64,000 nucleotides of DNA, taken from Allonocardiopsis opalescens (GTDB lineage: Bacteria; Actinomycetota; Actinomycetes; Streptosporangiales; Streptosporangiaceae). The number at the start of each line of letters is the position of its first letter. The first letter of the stretch is position 1. Shown here piece by piece: positions 53,775-61,692 of this stretch. The notes below the pieces were generated by a model. It did not search any database. It was not told the DNA's origin and saw only the letters and a list, made by a program, of their open reading frames with translations. Made by a program: the position numbers and the translations under genes. The DNA lies in contig NZ_PVZC01000003.1 in assembly GCF_003002095.1 (NCBI RefSeq), forward strand, positions 62,001 through 126,000, given 5' to 3'.

Positions 53775-54137
53775 CTAGCCGGCCAGCCGCCGTTCGGTGG
53801 CCGCCAGGTACTCCCGCAGGGTCCGGCGCGACCGGACGAGCGTGCCGATCCGCTCGTCCAGTCCGGCGATGCGCTCCCGCAGCAGGTCCAGGGTCTCCGG
53901 GCAGGGCTTCAGGTCGGGTGCCGCGCCGGTGACGCACGGTTGGAGGTACCCGATCTCCTGGGTCGACAGCCCGGCGTCGAGCAGTCTCCTGATCTGGGCC
54001 ACGGTCAGCACGGCGTCGTCGCCGTACTCGCGGTAGCCGTTGCCGCCGCGGTCGGGCGTCAGCAGGCCCTGCGCCTCGTAGTACCGCAGCTGGTGCGGGT
54101 TCACCCCGGTCCGCCGACTCAGCTCCCCGATCAGCAC
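53775..54137 (-). CDS. MerR-family regulator
   Basis: This 120-aa MerR protein starts VLIGELSRRTGVNPHQLRYY, then EAQGLL, the winged HTH. It has YGDDAVLTVAQIRRLLDAGL and a dimerisation helix with DLLRERIAGLDERIGTLVRS. A CVTGAAPDLKPC pair of cysteines lies in the effector-loop region. Whether they sense metal or redox is unknown. The GTG at 54137 follows AAGGGGG by 7 nt. It diverges from the oxidoreductase gene across the operator at 54150-54180 and probably controls it. Confidence 0.85.
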   Translation of the reverse strand: MLIGELSRRTGVNPHQLRYYEAQGLLTPDRGGNGYREYGDDAVLTVAQIRRLLDAGLSTQEIGYLQPCVTGAAPDLKPCPETLDLLRERIAGLDERIGTLVRSRRTLREYLAATERRLAG

Positions 54138-54149
54138 GCGGATTCCCCC

Positions 54150-54180
54150 TTGACCTTCATACCGGTCTGAACCTTGACGA
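54150..54180. promoter_or_regulatory. MerR-type operator and promoter
   Basis: TTGACC (54150-54155) is followed by the dyad TTCA-TA-CCGG-TC-TGAA (54156-54171) and then a TGACGA hexamer. This gives a long 19-bp spacer, the hallmark of promoters remodelled by MerR proteins. The region lies between the divergent regulator and the oxidoreductase. Confidence 0.6.
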
Positions 54181-54207
54181 TTGTGCCACCGACCAGCGAA
54201 GGGGAAC

Positions 54208-55071
54208 ATGATGCACACCGGCACACCCGTCACGGTTCTGGGCCTCGGGCTGATGGGCGGCGCCCTCGCCGGGGCGTTCCTGCGCGCGGGGCACCCGACG
54301 ACCGTGTGGAACCGCACGACCGCCAAGGCCGACGACCTGGTGGCTCGGGGCGCGGCGCTCGCCGGGTCTCCGGCGGCCGCGATCGCGGCGGCTCCGCTCG
54401 TCGTGGTCTGCGTGTCGGACTACGACGCCGTGGCGGACGTCCTGGACGGACCGCTCGACGGTCGGGTCGTGGTGAACCTGACCTCGGGCACGCCCTCGCG
54501 CGCCAGAGCGCTCGCCGAGGTGGTGGCGCGCCGCGGCGGCGGCTACCTCGACGGTGGGATCATGGCTGTCCCGGAGGCCGTCGGCACGGCCGAGGCCGTG
54601 CTCGCCTACAGCGGGCCGCGAGCGCTGTACGACGCCCACGCGTCCGCGCTGGGCAGTCTCGGCACGGGCCGCCACCTCGGCGATGACCCCGGACTGGCGG
54701 CCACGCACGAGATGGCCACGGTCGTCCTCATGTGGGGCATGCTCAACGGTTTCCTCAACGGGGCCGCGATCCTCGGCACGGCCGGTGTGTCCGCTTCGGC
54801 GTACCTCCCCATCGCGCAGACGGCGATCGGCACGGTGGCCGGCTGGCTGCCGGGCTACGCGCGGCAGGCCGACGACGGCGTCTACCCGGCCCACGACGGC
54901 ACCATCGATACCCACCTGGCGGCGATGACGCACGTCGTGGAGGAGAGCGGGTCGCTCGGCGTCAACGCCGAGCTGCCGAGGCTCGCCAGGGCACTGGCCG
55001 AGCGAGCGGCGGCCGCCGGTCACGGCGCCAGTGGGTATGCGGCGCTGGTGGAGCAGTTCCGCAGGCCATGA
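54208..55071 (+). CDS. NAD(P)-dependent oxidoreductase, imine-reductase/6PGDH-like
   Basis: This 287-aa protein has an N-terminal Rossmann motif VTVLGLGLMGGALAGAFLRA, TTVWNRTTAKADDL and NLTSGTPSRARALAE. A helical C-terminal domain with ETMATVV-like HEMATVVLMWGMLNGFLNGA is typical of imine reductases and related beta-hydroxyacid dehydrogenase homologues. The catalytic Lys of true 6PGDH/HIBADH is not visible, which favours the imine reductase group. ATG at 54208 (or 54211) follows GAAGGGG by 3-6 nt. It is probably induced through the MerR regulator encoded divergently. Confidence 0.83.
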   Translation: MMHTGTPVTVLGLGLMGGALAGAFLRAGHPTTVWNRTTAKADDLVARGAALAGSPAAAIAAAPLVVVCVSDYDAVADVLDGPLDGRVVVNLTSGTPSRARALAEVVARRGGGYLDGGIMAVPEAVGTAEAVLAYSGPRALYDAHASALGSLGTGRHLGDDPGLAATHEMATVVLMWGMLNGFLNGAAILGTAGVSASAYLPIAQTAIGTVAGWLPGYARQADDGVYPAHDGTIDTHLAAMTHVVEESGSLGVNAELPRLARALAERAAAAGHGASGYAALVEQFRRP

Positions 55072-55236
55072 GCCGCGCGGTGGCGGACGGGACCACTCAC
55101 CTGGCCGCCACCGAGTGGCGCAGGGCGGACCGGGGCGGATCTGGGACGACCTGGGGGCGGCCCACCGCGCATGGGAGGCCGCCGACCGGCCCGGCCTCCA
55201 GCACGTCGGCGCCGCGGTCGCACCGCACGGTCGAAC

Positions 55237-55274
55237 GGACACAGCCCCGGGCCGTGTGGACGGCCCGGGGCTGT
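55237..55274. terminator. Bidirectional terminator hairpin
   Basis: ACACAGCCCCGGGCCG and its exact complement CGGCCCGGGGCTGTGT form a 16-bp stem with a 6-nt loop, between the oxidoreductase and tRNA-Ser(GGA). Confidence 0.85.
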
Positions 55275-55295
55275 GTTCTGCCCGGTGAAGGCAAG

Positions 55296-55380
55296 CGGAG
55301 GATAGGAGATTCGAACTCCTGAGGGGTTGCCCCCAACACGCTTTCCAAGCGTGCGCCCTAGGCCACTAGGCGAATCCTCC
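55296..55380 (-). tRNA. tRNA-Ser (anticodon GGA)
   Basis: The minus strand gives an 85-nt cloverleaf with a long variable arm. The acceptor is GGAGGAT/ATCCTCC, the anticodon arm ACGCT-TGGAA-AGCGT has anticodon GGA, and the T-arm is GAGTTCGAATCTC. The discriminator is G. Confidence 0.97.
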
Positions 55381-55446
55381 GCGAGCCACCTTACAGGGTT
55401 CGGGGCCGTGGGCCGTACCGGTTTGCAGCCGGGCGGCCGGGGGTGC

Positions 55447-55944
55447 TCAGGTGGTGGGGGGCGGGTCGGTGCGGTGGGCGGCGAAGAAGGCGCGCAGGAG
55501 TTCGCCGCTGCGGGCGGCCAGGTCGGGGGTGAAGCGGTCGGGGCCCAGGACCTCGGGGCGGTGGTTGAGGCGGCGGTCGCGCAGGACGTCCCACAGGGAG
55601 CCGGCGGCGCCCGTCCTGGGTTCGCGGGCGGCGTAGGCGAGGCGGTCGACGCGGGCGGCCACGGCGGCGCCCGCGCACATGGTGCACGGTTCCAGGGTGA
55701 CGACGAGGGTGCACCCGGTCAGGCGCCACTGGCCCGCGGCCGCGGCGGCGCGGCGCAGGGCCAGCACCTCGGCGTGGGCGGTGGGGTCGCCGGCGGCCTC
55801 GCGCTCGTTGCGGCCCCGGCCGATGACGGCGCCGCCGGGGTCGAGGACGACGGCGCCGACGGGGACGTCGCCGGTGCGGACGGCCGCCGCGGCCTCGCCG
55901 AGTGCGAGGCGCAGGGCGGCGTCGAGCAGTTCACCGCTGTTCAT
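55447..55944 (-). CDS. tadA: tRNA adenosine(34) deaminase
   Basis: This 165-aa zinc deaminase converts A34 to inosine in tRNA-Arg(ACG). It has the zinc/catalytic motifs DPTAHAEVLALRRA (HAE) and VVTLEPCTMCAGAAVAARVD (PCxxC), plus VPVGAVVLDPGGAVIGRGRN. The C-terminus is slightly extended. It follows tRNA-Ser on the minus strand and is 6 bp downstream of the first tRNA-deaminase-associated gene, the Rv3752c/Rv3753c arrangement. (The symbol is shared with the unrelated Tad pilus ATPase.). Confidence 0.94.
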   Translation of the reverse strand: MNSGELLDAALRLALGEAAAAVRTGDVPVGAVVLDPGGAVIGRGRNEREAAGDPTAHAEVLALRRAAAAAGQWRLTGCTLVVTLEPCTMCAGAAVAARVDRLAYAAREPRTGAAGSLWDVLRDRRLNHRPEVLGPDRFTPDLAARSGELLRAFFAAHRTDPPPTT

Positions 55945-55950
55945 CGGCCG

Positions 55951-56430
55951 TTACCGGAGCTGTTCCAGCTCCTCGGCGAAGCCGACCCGCTCGGCGACGG
56001 CGGTGAGCACGTCGGCGGGGAGCATGCCCTCCTTGACCGCCAGCCGGGTGAGTTCGGTCGGGCTGAGGCCGTAGTCGGCGAAGATGTCGGTGGCGCCGGC
56101 GGGCTCGGTGGCCGGGGGATGCGCGGTGCCCTCGTCCTCCTCGGTCCACTCGGCGCCGACGGCCTCCGACAGCAGGCCGGCCAGCTCGCTGCTCTGGGCG
56201 GCGCGGGTGTCGGAGAGGAAGACCTGGGGGTCGGTGTGGCCGTCGAGGCGGACGATGGCGCACCATTCGTCGTTCTCCTCCAGGAGGAGGACGATCACGT
56301 CGTCGGACTGGCCCGCGGAGTCGCGCATCAGGTCGGCGATGTCGTCGATCTGCTCGACGTCGTCGAGTTCGATGTCGGACCCGGTCCAGCCCTGGTCACC
56401 CCGGGAGAAGACGGCTGCGAAATACGGCAC
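55951..56430 (-). CDS. tRNA adenosine deaminase-associated protein 1
   Basis: This 159-aa acidic protein contains MPYFAAVFSRGDQGWTGSDI, DEWCAIVRLDGHTDPQVFLS, then DTRAAQ and TDIFADYGLSPTELTRLAVK. It matches the actinobacterial family always found beside tadA (Rv3753c). The last ~50 residues form a small helical domain ending VAERVGFAEELEQLR. The molecular role is unknown; coupling to tadA suggests help in tRNA modification. It shares its fold pattern with the next upstream gene, so the two are paralogues. Confidence 0.82.
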   Translation of the reverse strand: MPYFAAVFSRGDQGWTGSDIELDDVEQIDDIADLMRDSAGQSDDVIVLLLEENDEWCAIVRLDGHTDPQVFLSDTRAAQSSELAGLLSEAVGAEWTEEDEGTAHPPATEPAGATDIFADYGLSPTELTRLAVKEGMLPADVLTAVAERVGFAEELEQLR

Positions 56431-56442
56431 TGGACTCTCCGA

Positions 56443-56931
56443 TCACGCCATCGAGTCAAGGGCGTACTGGAACGGCTGGTGGAAGCCGAGCCGTTCGGCG
56501 ATGCTGGCGAGCACCTCGTCGGGATAGAGGTCCAGGTCGCCGGCGAGTGCGCCCAGTTCCATCTCGTCGAGGCCGAGGTCCGCGAAGATGGACAGGTCGC
56601 CGACCGGCAGCACCTGGTCGAGGTCCTCTTCGTCGGGGATCGGGATGTCGAGGTACTCCAGCACCTGCCTGGCGACCGGCCAGTCGACGGAGGCGGTGAC
56701 GTCGGACAGGAAGACGCTCACCTCGCTGTGGCCGAACACGCGGGCCAGGATGAAGAAGTCGTCCTCGACGGCCACCAGGCCGATGGCGCCGCTGATGCTG
56801 GGCTGCTGGCGCAGGGCGTGCAGCAGCCCCTTGAGGTCGCCGGCCAGGGCGACGGGCAGGGGGTCGACGTCCCAGCGGTCCTCCTCGCGGTAGGCCACGG
56901 CGGCGAAGTCCCCGGAGTTATGGTCTGTCAT
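56443..56931 (-). CDS. tRNA adenosine deaminase-associated protein 2 (paralogue)
   Basis: This 162-aa protein has the same order of motifs as its neighbour: AAVAYREEDRWDVDPLPVAL, FFILARVFGHSEVSVFLSDV and LSIFADLGLDEMELGALAGD, then a final SIAERLGFHQPFQ. The ATG at 56931 follows GAGGGTGAG, whereas the longer frame to 57021 lacks a site. It has diverged well beyond recent duplication from the first copy but keeps the FLSD and FADxGL signatures. The three genes up to tadA are packed within 1.5 kb and probably form one operon. Confidence 0.78.
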   Translation of the reverse strand: MTDHNSGDFAAVAYREEDRWDVDPLPVALAGDLKGLLHALRQQPSISGAIGLVAVEDDFFILARVFGHSEVSVFLSDVTASVDWPVARQVLEYLDIPIPDEEDLDQVLPVGDLSIFADLGLDEMELGALAGDLDLYPDEVLASIAERLGFHQPFQYALDSMA

Positions 56932-57171
56932 CTCACCCTCAACGGCATGCCCGGGGTCCGGTTCCCCATCGCGATCCCGGGGAACGATCTCATGGTCACC
57001 GGAGAAGATGTCCGCGCTCACCCGCCCTATTAGATCGCGTGTACGCCTCGAACGGATTACGGACGCCGCAAATCGCTCCGGCGATACGGCTCGACACCGA
57101 TTCGATCACGGACCGGGCCTGCGGCGCACACGTGCGGAGCGGACCGCGCGGGGCGGCTACCCTCGTGGCCC

Positions 57172-57810
57172 ATGGAGACCGTGGTCATCGATCATCCGCT
57201 GGTGTCGCACAAGCTCACCGCCCTGCGCGACGTGCGCACCGACTCCCCGACCTTCCGTCGGCTCGCGGACGAGCTGGTGACCCTGCTCGCCTACGAGGCG
57301 ACCCGCGACGTGCGCGTGGACGAGGTCACGGTGCAGACGCCGCTGGCGCCGGCGCCGGGGGTGCGGCTGGCGAAGCCGGTGCCGCTGGTCGTGCCGATCC
57401 TGCGGGCGGGCCTGGGGATGCTGGAGGGGATGACCCGGCTGATCCCGACCTCCGAGGTGGGCTTCATCGGCATGGTGCGCGACGAGCGCACCCTCACGGT
57501 CACCACCTACGCCAACCGGCTGCCCGACGACCTCACCGGGCGGCAGTGCTACGTGCTGGACCCGATGCTCGCCACCGGCGGCACGCTTGCGACGGCGCTG
57601 CGGCTGCTGCTGGACCGGGGCGCGAGCCACGCCACGGCGCTGTGCCTGCTGGCCGCGCCCGAGGGGCTGGCGGCGCTGCGCGAGCGGCTGGGCGAGCACG
57701 CGGCGCGGGTGCGGATCGTGACGGCCGCGGTCGACGAGCGGCTGAACGAGTCGGGCTTCATCATGCCGGGGCTGGGTGACGCGGGCGACCGCCTCTACGG
57801 CACGGTCTGA
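57172..57810 (+). CDS. upp: Uracil phosphoribosyltransferase
   Basis: This 212-aa pyrimidine-salvage enzyme makes UMP from uracil and PRPP. It contains [20 protein letters not shown], the PRPP loop [20 protein letters not shown] and the uracil-binding [20 protein letters not shown] ending DRLYGT. The ATG at 57172 lies 8 nt after TACCCT and has no Shine-Dalgarno sequence, so the mRNA is probably leaderless. It diverges from the tadA-associated operon. Confidence 0.96.
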   Translation: METVVIDHPLVSHKLTALRDVRTDSPTFRRLADELVTLLAYEATRDVRVDEVTVQTPLAPAPGVRLAKPVPLVVPILRAGLGMLEGMTRLIPTSEVGFIGMVRDERTLTVTTYANRLPDDLTGRQCYVLDPMLATGGTLATALRLLLDRGASHATALCLLAAPEGLAALRERLGEHAARVRIVTAAVDERLNESGFIMPGLGDAGDRLYGTV

Positions 57811-58291
57811 GCGCTTCGCCCGGACCGGGGCGGAGCCGCCGGGAAGCTCCCATGTCCGGATCCGGCCACTGTTTCGTCGCGCCGTATCGCCCGGCGCCCG
57901 TCGGCGTGCCCGCGGCGCCGGTGTAGCGGGCATGTCGGAGGCGGTTAATCCCAGGGCCGTTATCCGGTCACCATGCCCGCAAACCGTTACAAACAGCTGA
58001 GCATTCGTTACGGATTCTTCGTCGACATCCGGTAAGTTCGCACTACCGTGACGGAGTTCGCGCACGTTGGCGGCTTGTTACGCATGATCCGGCGCAGAAC
58101 GGGGAAGATAGCAGGCACCTTTCCCGACCAACCGACCCCATTGTCGACAGACCCACCCCTTCAGTACCGCCCCAGACCGAAAAGCGACAGCCCCGACGAA
58201 CGGAACCGAACGCACACTCCCCGTGACCTCACTCAGAGTAGGCAGAGCTGTGCGCCTCGTCATCAGCCTCACGGATTCCCCGAGGAGTGAC
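57811..58291. other. Non-coding, lower-GC region after upp
   Basis: No gene is accepted in this ~480 bp. It is notably less GC-rich from 57940 to 58250. A frame from 58048 to 58290 ends 1 bp before the next ATG but has poor codon use, including rare TTA and ATA codons, so it is taken as untranslated leader. Promoter elements probably lie near 58000-58060. Confidence 0.5.
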
Positions 58292-58516
58292 ATGTCCGGA
58301 ACCTCGCAGGACACCATCCGGGAGTTCACGGCCATCGTGGACCGCCTCCGCACCGAGTTCGGCGGCGTCCACCCGCACGCCACCGTGTCCCGCTGTGTGG
58401 ACGCCGCGCGCCACAGCGTGCGCGACATCACCGGCGAGGCAAGCCCTGACCAGGTCGAACGCATCGCCCGCAAACATCTTCACGTGCTCGCGCTTGTGGC
58501 GGCCGAACAGCGGTAA
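58292..58516 (+). CDS. Small helical protein, possibly three-helix-bundle dimerisation type
   Basis: This 74-aa protein begins MSGTSQDTIREFTAIVDRLR and contains VHPHATVSRCVDAARHSVRD and RIARKHLHVLALVAAEQR. It is predicted to be three amphipathic helices, like the small actinobacterial three-helix-bundle proteins of unknown role. The ATG at 58292 has GAGGAGTGA directly upstream. The nearest gene downstream is another small protein. Function unknown. Confidence 0.68.
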   Translation: MSGTSQDTIREFTAIVDRLRTEFGGVHPHATVSRCVDAARHSVRDITGEASPDQVERIARKHLHVLALVAAEQR

Positions 58517-58618
58517 TAATCGCTGTCGGTCACGTGTGTCGGGCTTTGGTCCCGAGTGGCCGCTGGTGTAAAAAGGACCTTGGGTCAGTGGGTCTGTTGT
58601 GTGCATCGGGAGCCGGTC

Positions 58619-58783
58619 ATGGCAAGATTCAAGAAGTACCTCGGCTGGGCGGGCATCGCCTTCGTGGTGTTCTTCCTCATCACTCAACCTGTCGCCGCGG
58701 CCGACTTCGTCGGCAATGTCTTCGCCGGTCTGGGCTCCGCCGCCGAGTCGCTCTCCACCTTCGTCAACGCGCTCGTCGTCTGA
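58619..58783 (+). CDS. Small single-pass membrane protein
   Basis: This 54-aa protein begins MARFKKYLGWAGIAFVVFFL, then ITQPVAAADFVGNVFAGLGS and AAESLSTFVNALVV. The positive N-terminus and one membrane helix look like a signal anchor or a cleavable signal peptide (after VAAA). It stops 3 bp before the PH-domain gene, so it is likely a translationally coupled partner of that protein. Conserved small proteins of this kind precede PH-domain genes in related actinobacteria as far as I recall; function unknown. Confidence 0.68.
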   Translation: MARFKKYLGWAGIAFVVFFLITQPVAAADFVGNVFAGLGSAAESLSTFVNALVV

Positions 58784-58786
58784 GCC

Positions 58787-59299
58787 ATGAGACTGGTAAC
58801 GCCGGGTGACGAAGCGCCCGCGTCGGTGAACCGCTACCTGCTGCCGCACGAGCAGCAGGTCATCACGATCCGGCGGCATCCAGCGGTGCTGCTGAGGCCG
58901 GCCGGGTTCGTACTGGGCGGACTCGTGCTCGCCGGCGTGCTGAGCAACACGATCGCCTCCGACCCCACCGCGCTCGCGGTGGTGTGGTGGGCGTGGCTGC
59001 TGCTCCTGGTCTACTTCGTCTGGAAGGTCGCGGAGTGGTCGGTGGACTACTTCGTGGTCACCTCGGCGCGGCTGATCGGCACGGCGGGGCTCATCACCCG
59101 CCAGGTCAACATGATGCCGCTCGGCAAGGTCACCGACATGCGGTTCGAGCGCACGATCCTCGGCCGCATGATCGGTTACGGCTCCTTCATCATGGAGTCC
59201 GCCGGTCAGGACCAGGCGCTCAGCCGGATCGACTACGTCCCGTATCCGGAGCAGCTGTACCTGGAGATCGTCGGGATGATCTTCCCGGGCAGGGAGTGA
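58787..59299 (+). CDS. Bacterial PH-domain membrane protein
   Basis: This 170-aa protein has two close membrane helices (LLRPAGFVLGGLVLAGVLSN; ALAVVWWAWLLLLVYFVWKV) followed by a bPH_2-type domain: YFVVTSARLIGTAGLITRQV, MMPLGKVTDMRFERTILGRM and GYGSFIMESAGQDQALSRID. It faces the cytoplasm and probably senses or scaffolds at the membrane. It is cotranscribed with the preceding 54-aa membrane protein and ended by the hairpin at 59311-59347. Confidence 0.87.
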   Translation: MRLVTPGDEAPASVNRYLLPHEQQVITIRRHPAVLLRPAGFVLGGLVLAGVLSNTIASDPTALAVVWWAWLLLLVYFVWKVAEWSVDYFVVTSARLIGTAGLITRQVNMMPLGKVTDMRFERTILGRMIGYGSFIMESAGQDQALSRIDYVPYPEQLYLEIVGMIFPGRE

Positions 59300-59310
59300 C
59301 GCATCCGGGG

Positions 59311-59347
59311 CGGCCCCGTCCGCGAGCCATGCTCGCGGACGGGGCCG
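59311..59347. terminator. Terminator hairpin after PH-domain gene
   Basis: CGGCCCCGTCCGCGAGC pairs perfectly with GCTCGCGGACGGGGCCG across CAT, then TTTCG: a 17-bp stem between the convergent PH-domain and EamA genes. Confidence 0.88.
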
Positions 59348-59375
59348 TTTCGCGTTCCGGGCCGCGCCGCGCCGG

Positions 59376-60221
59376 TCAGCGCGCGACCAGCACCAGGCCC
59401 AGCAGGGCGAGCGCCAGCCCGACCCGCTGCACCGCGCGCAGCCGTTCGGCGTGCACCAGCCGGGCCAGCAGCACAGTGACGGCCGGGTACAGCGAGGAGA
59501 TCACCACGGCCAGGCTGAGCAGTCCGGCCCGCGCCGCCAGCAGGTAGAGCAGGTCGCCGAGCGCGTCGATCAGGCCGGCCGCCACCGCCAGGACGGACAC
59601 GGCGGGCCGCGCGGCCCGGGAGCGCACCGCGCGGCCGGCCGCGAGCAGCGCGCTGAGCACGATCACGATCAGCCCGGCCGACTTGGCCGCCACCAGCGGC
59701 CAGACGCCGGTGGCGTCGCCAGTCTGCTGGATCAGGATGAAGAAGCCGCCGAAGCCGAAGCCGGAGACCAGCGCGAGCAGCGCCCCGCGCCCCGGCCTGG
59801 CCGGGCGGTCGGCGGCGTCGCGCTCCAGGCCGACCAGGGTGATCGCGGCCAGGCAGAGCGCCACGCCGAGGTAGGCGGAGGGCGCGAGGCGCTCGCCGCC
59901 CAGGACCGCGTAGCCGATGGGCAGCAGCGCGGAGACCAGAGCCGACACCGGCGCCACCACGCTCATCGGCCCGGCGGCCAGCGCGGCGTACAGCAGCGGC
60001 ATGCCGGCGCCGCCCGCCGCTCCGGCCAGCGCTCCCCAGGCCAGGGCCGAGGCGGAGGCGTCTCCGGGCAGCAGCAGCGCGGTCGCCGCCAGGGCGGCGA
60101 GCCCGACCGGGGTCGAGACCAGCAGCACCGCCCAGACGGTGTGCCGCCGGGTGGCCGAGCCGCCGAGGAAGTCGCCGGCGCCGTAGAGCAGGGCGGCGCC
60201 GAGGGCCAGCAGCACGCTCAC
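59376..60221 (-). CDS. EamA/DMT-superfamily transporter
   Basis: This 281-aa integral membrane protein has about ten hydrophobic helices in two EamA repeats, with LYGAGDFLGGSATRRHTVWA at the start and ALLALVSGFGFGGFFILIQQ opening the second half. It is probably an exporter of metabolites. The GTG at 60221 overlaps the stop of the B3/B4-domain gene as GTGA, so both are translated together. Cargo is unknown; coexpression suggests an amino-acid-like compound. Confidence 0.85.
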   Translation of the reverse strand: MSVLLALGAALLYGAGDFLGGSATRRHTVWAVLLVSTPVGLAALAATALLLPGDASASALAWGALAGAAGGAGMPLLYAALAAGPMSVVAPVSALVSALLPIGYAVLGGERLAPSAYLGVALCLAAITLVGLERDAADRPARPGRGALLALVSGFGFGGFFILIQQTGDATGVWPLVAAKSAGLIVIVLSALLAAGRAVRSRAARPAVSVLAVAAGLIDALGDLLYLLAARAGLLSLAVVISSLYPAVTVLLARLVHAERLRAVQRVGLALALLGLVLVAR

Positions 60222-60901
60222 TCCGGCGCTCCGCCCGAGGCGGGCCCGATGAGCCGGGCGGCGACGCGGGCGCCCGGGCTGACCTGGTCGAGGGCGGCGA
60301 CCAGCGCGTCGCCGGCCCGCTCCAGCTCGGCCAGGGTCATCGGTTCCAGCCGCTCCAGCAGGAACAGGGCGCGGGTGGTCGCCTCGGTGATGTGGGTGCG
60401 GGTGCTCTGGCGCCAGTTCCAGCGCCGGCAGGTGACCCCGGCGTCGTCGCGCCACACCACCTCGCCGATCTCCGGGTGGTCGGTGTGCTCGGCGCCGTCG
60501 CGCAGGGTGGGGAAGTCCTCGTCGCCCGCGGCGCGCACCAGCCGGGGCGGTCCGATGTAGCGGTCCAGGTCCTCGCCGCCGACCGGCAGGCCGTGGGCGA
60601 CGCTGACGGCGTTGTAGGCGTCGACCACCCTGCTGATCTCGGGCAGGCCGGCGGCCGCCCGGCGCCGCAGCGCGTCGACGGAGGGGCGGGTACGCTGCGG
60701 CTTGGCGCCGAAGGCCCGGTAGGCGGCCCGCCACGCCTCCACGTGCGCCTCGCCGCCCGGAGCGGCCGCGGCCTGCCGCAGCAGTGCGCGGGCGGCGTCG
60801 TCGGTCGGGCCGTTGGCCAGCCCCTCGGCGACGATCGCGAGCACGGCGAAGTCCGGGCGCAGTGCCCGGACCGACTCGTCGACATGGATCTCGCGCAACA
60901 T
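60218..60901 (-). CDS. B3/B4 tRNA-binding domain protein
   Basis: This 227-aa protein has the B3/B4 editing-domain fold seen in PheRS beta chains. Key stretches are LREIHVDESVRALRPDFAVL, LPEISRVVDAYNAVSVAHGL, GGEDLDRYIGPPRLVRAAGD and GEVVWRDDAGVTCRRWNWRQ. Stand-alone versions may deacylate mischarged tRNA or amino-acid adducts. The ATG at 60901 follows GGGAGGG by about 6 nt. It is coupled to the EamA transporter and diverges from the XRE-cupin regulator, which is the likely controller. Confidence 0.83.
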   Translation of the reverse strand: MLREIHVDESVRALRPDFAVLAIVAEGLANGPTDDAARALLRQAAAAPGGEAHVEAWRAAYRAFGAKPQRTRPSVDALRRRAAAGLPEISRVVDAYNAVSVAHGLPVGGEDLDRYIGPPRLVRAAGDEDFPTLRDGAEHTDHPEIGEVVWRDDAGVTCRRWNWRQSTRTHITEATTRALFLLERLEPMTLAELERAGDALVAALDQVSPGARVAARLIGPASGGAPE

Positions 60902-61017
60902 GTGGCCCTCCCGCTGAAGCGTCCGCCTGCCGCAGGTTATTTTAATGCACCGCACGGTACAGCAAACCGACCGCCCGCAGCGGCGGCGGACCGTCCGCCC
61001 GGGACGGTCCTGACAGG

Positions 61018-61602
61018 ATGAGGCGCATGACCGACCCGACCGCCGTGAGCCAGGCCATCGCCAGGAACGTGCGCGCGAACCGGACCGCCCGCGGCTGGAG
61101 CCTCGACCTGCTGGCCCAGCGCGCCCAGGTCAGCAAGGGCGTGCTGGTCGCACTCGAGCAGGGCCGGGGCAATCCGAACCTGGCCACCCTGGTCCGGGTG
61201 GCCGACTCCTTCGGCCTGCCGATCACCCGGCTGGTCGAGACCGAGGAGCCTCCGAACGTGCGGGTGATCGGCCCGGAGCGGCGGCTGCGGCTGTGGACGG
61301 GCGAGGCGGGCGGCCACGGCACCCTGGTCGCCAACACCGATCCGCCGCACGCGATCGAGCTGTGGCACTGGCTGATGCTGCCCGGGGAGCGGCACTCCAG
61401 CAGCTCCCACGGCGCCGGCGTGCGCGAGCTGATCCATGTGGAGTCGGGCGCGCTGCTGCTCACCGCCGAGGAGTCGGTGCACCGGGTGCCGGCCGGCTCC
61501 AGCATCGTCTTCCCCGGCGACCGCGCGCACGGCTACGCCGCCGACGGCGGGGAGCCGGTGCGGTTCACCCTGGCCGTGCTGGTCCCGCCGGTCCCCGAGT
61601 AG
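61018..61602 (+). CDS. XRE-family regulator with cupin sensor
   Basis: This 194-aa protein has an N-terminal HTH (RNVRANRTARGWSLDLLAQR, AQVSKGVLVALEQGRGNPNL) and a C-terminal cupin (ELWHWLMLPGERHSSSSHGA, LIHVESGALLLTAEESVHRV, SSIVFPGDRAHGYAADG). Such regulators bind a small ligand in the cupin and often repress an adjacent exporter or enzyme. ATG at 61018 or 61027 are both possible. Its divergent position next to the B3/B4-EamA pair points to local control. The ACCG-CA-CGGT palindrome near 60947 lies in the shared promoter. Confidence 0.87.
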   Translation: MRRMTDPTAVSQAIARNVRANRTARGWSLDLLAQRAQVSKGVLVALEQGRGNPNLATLVRVADSFGLPITRLVETEEPPNVRVIGPERRLRLWTGEAGGHGTLVANTDPPHAIELWHWLMLPGERHSSSSHGAGVRELIHVESGALLLTAEESVHRVPAGSSIVFPGDRAHGYAADGGEPVRFTLAVLVPPVPE

Positions 61603-61692
61603 CGGCCGCTCCCGCTCCGTCCGCGCCCGCCCGGCCGTCGATTGGTCGGATGTTAGGATGTCCTCCGCGCCGCAGCCGGACCGGAGGTGCGC

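Noticed and set aside
58048-58290. 80-codon frame ending 1 bp before the small helical protein
   Set aside because: Third-position GC is low, with TTA, ATA and AGA codons, and there is no family resemblance. It is better read as leader DNA, although a leaderless GTG start cannot be fully excluded.
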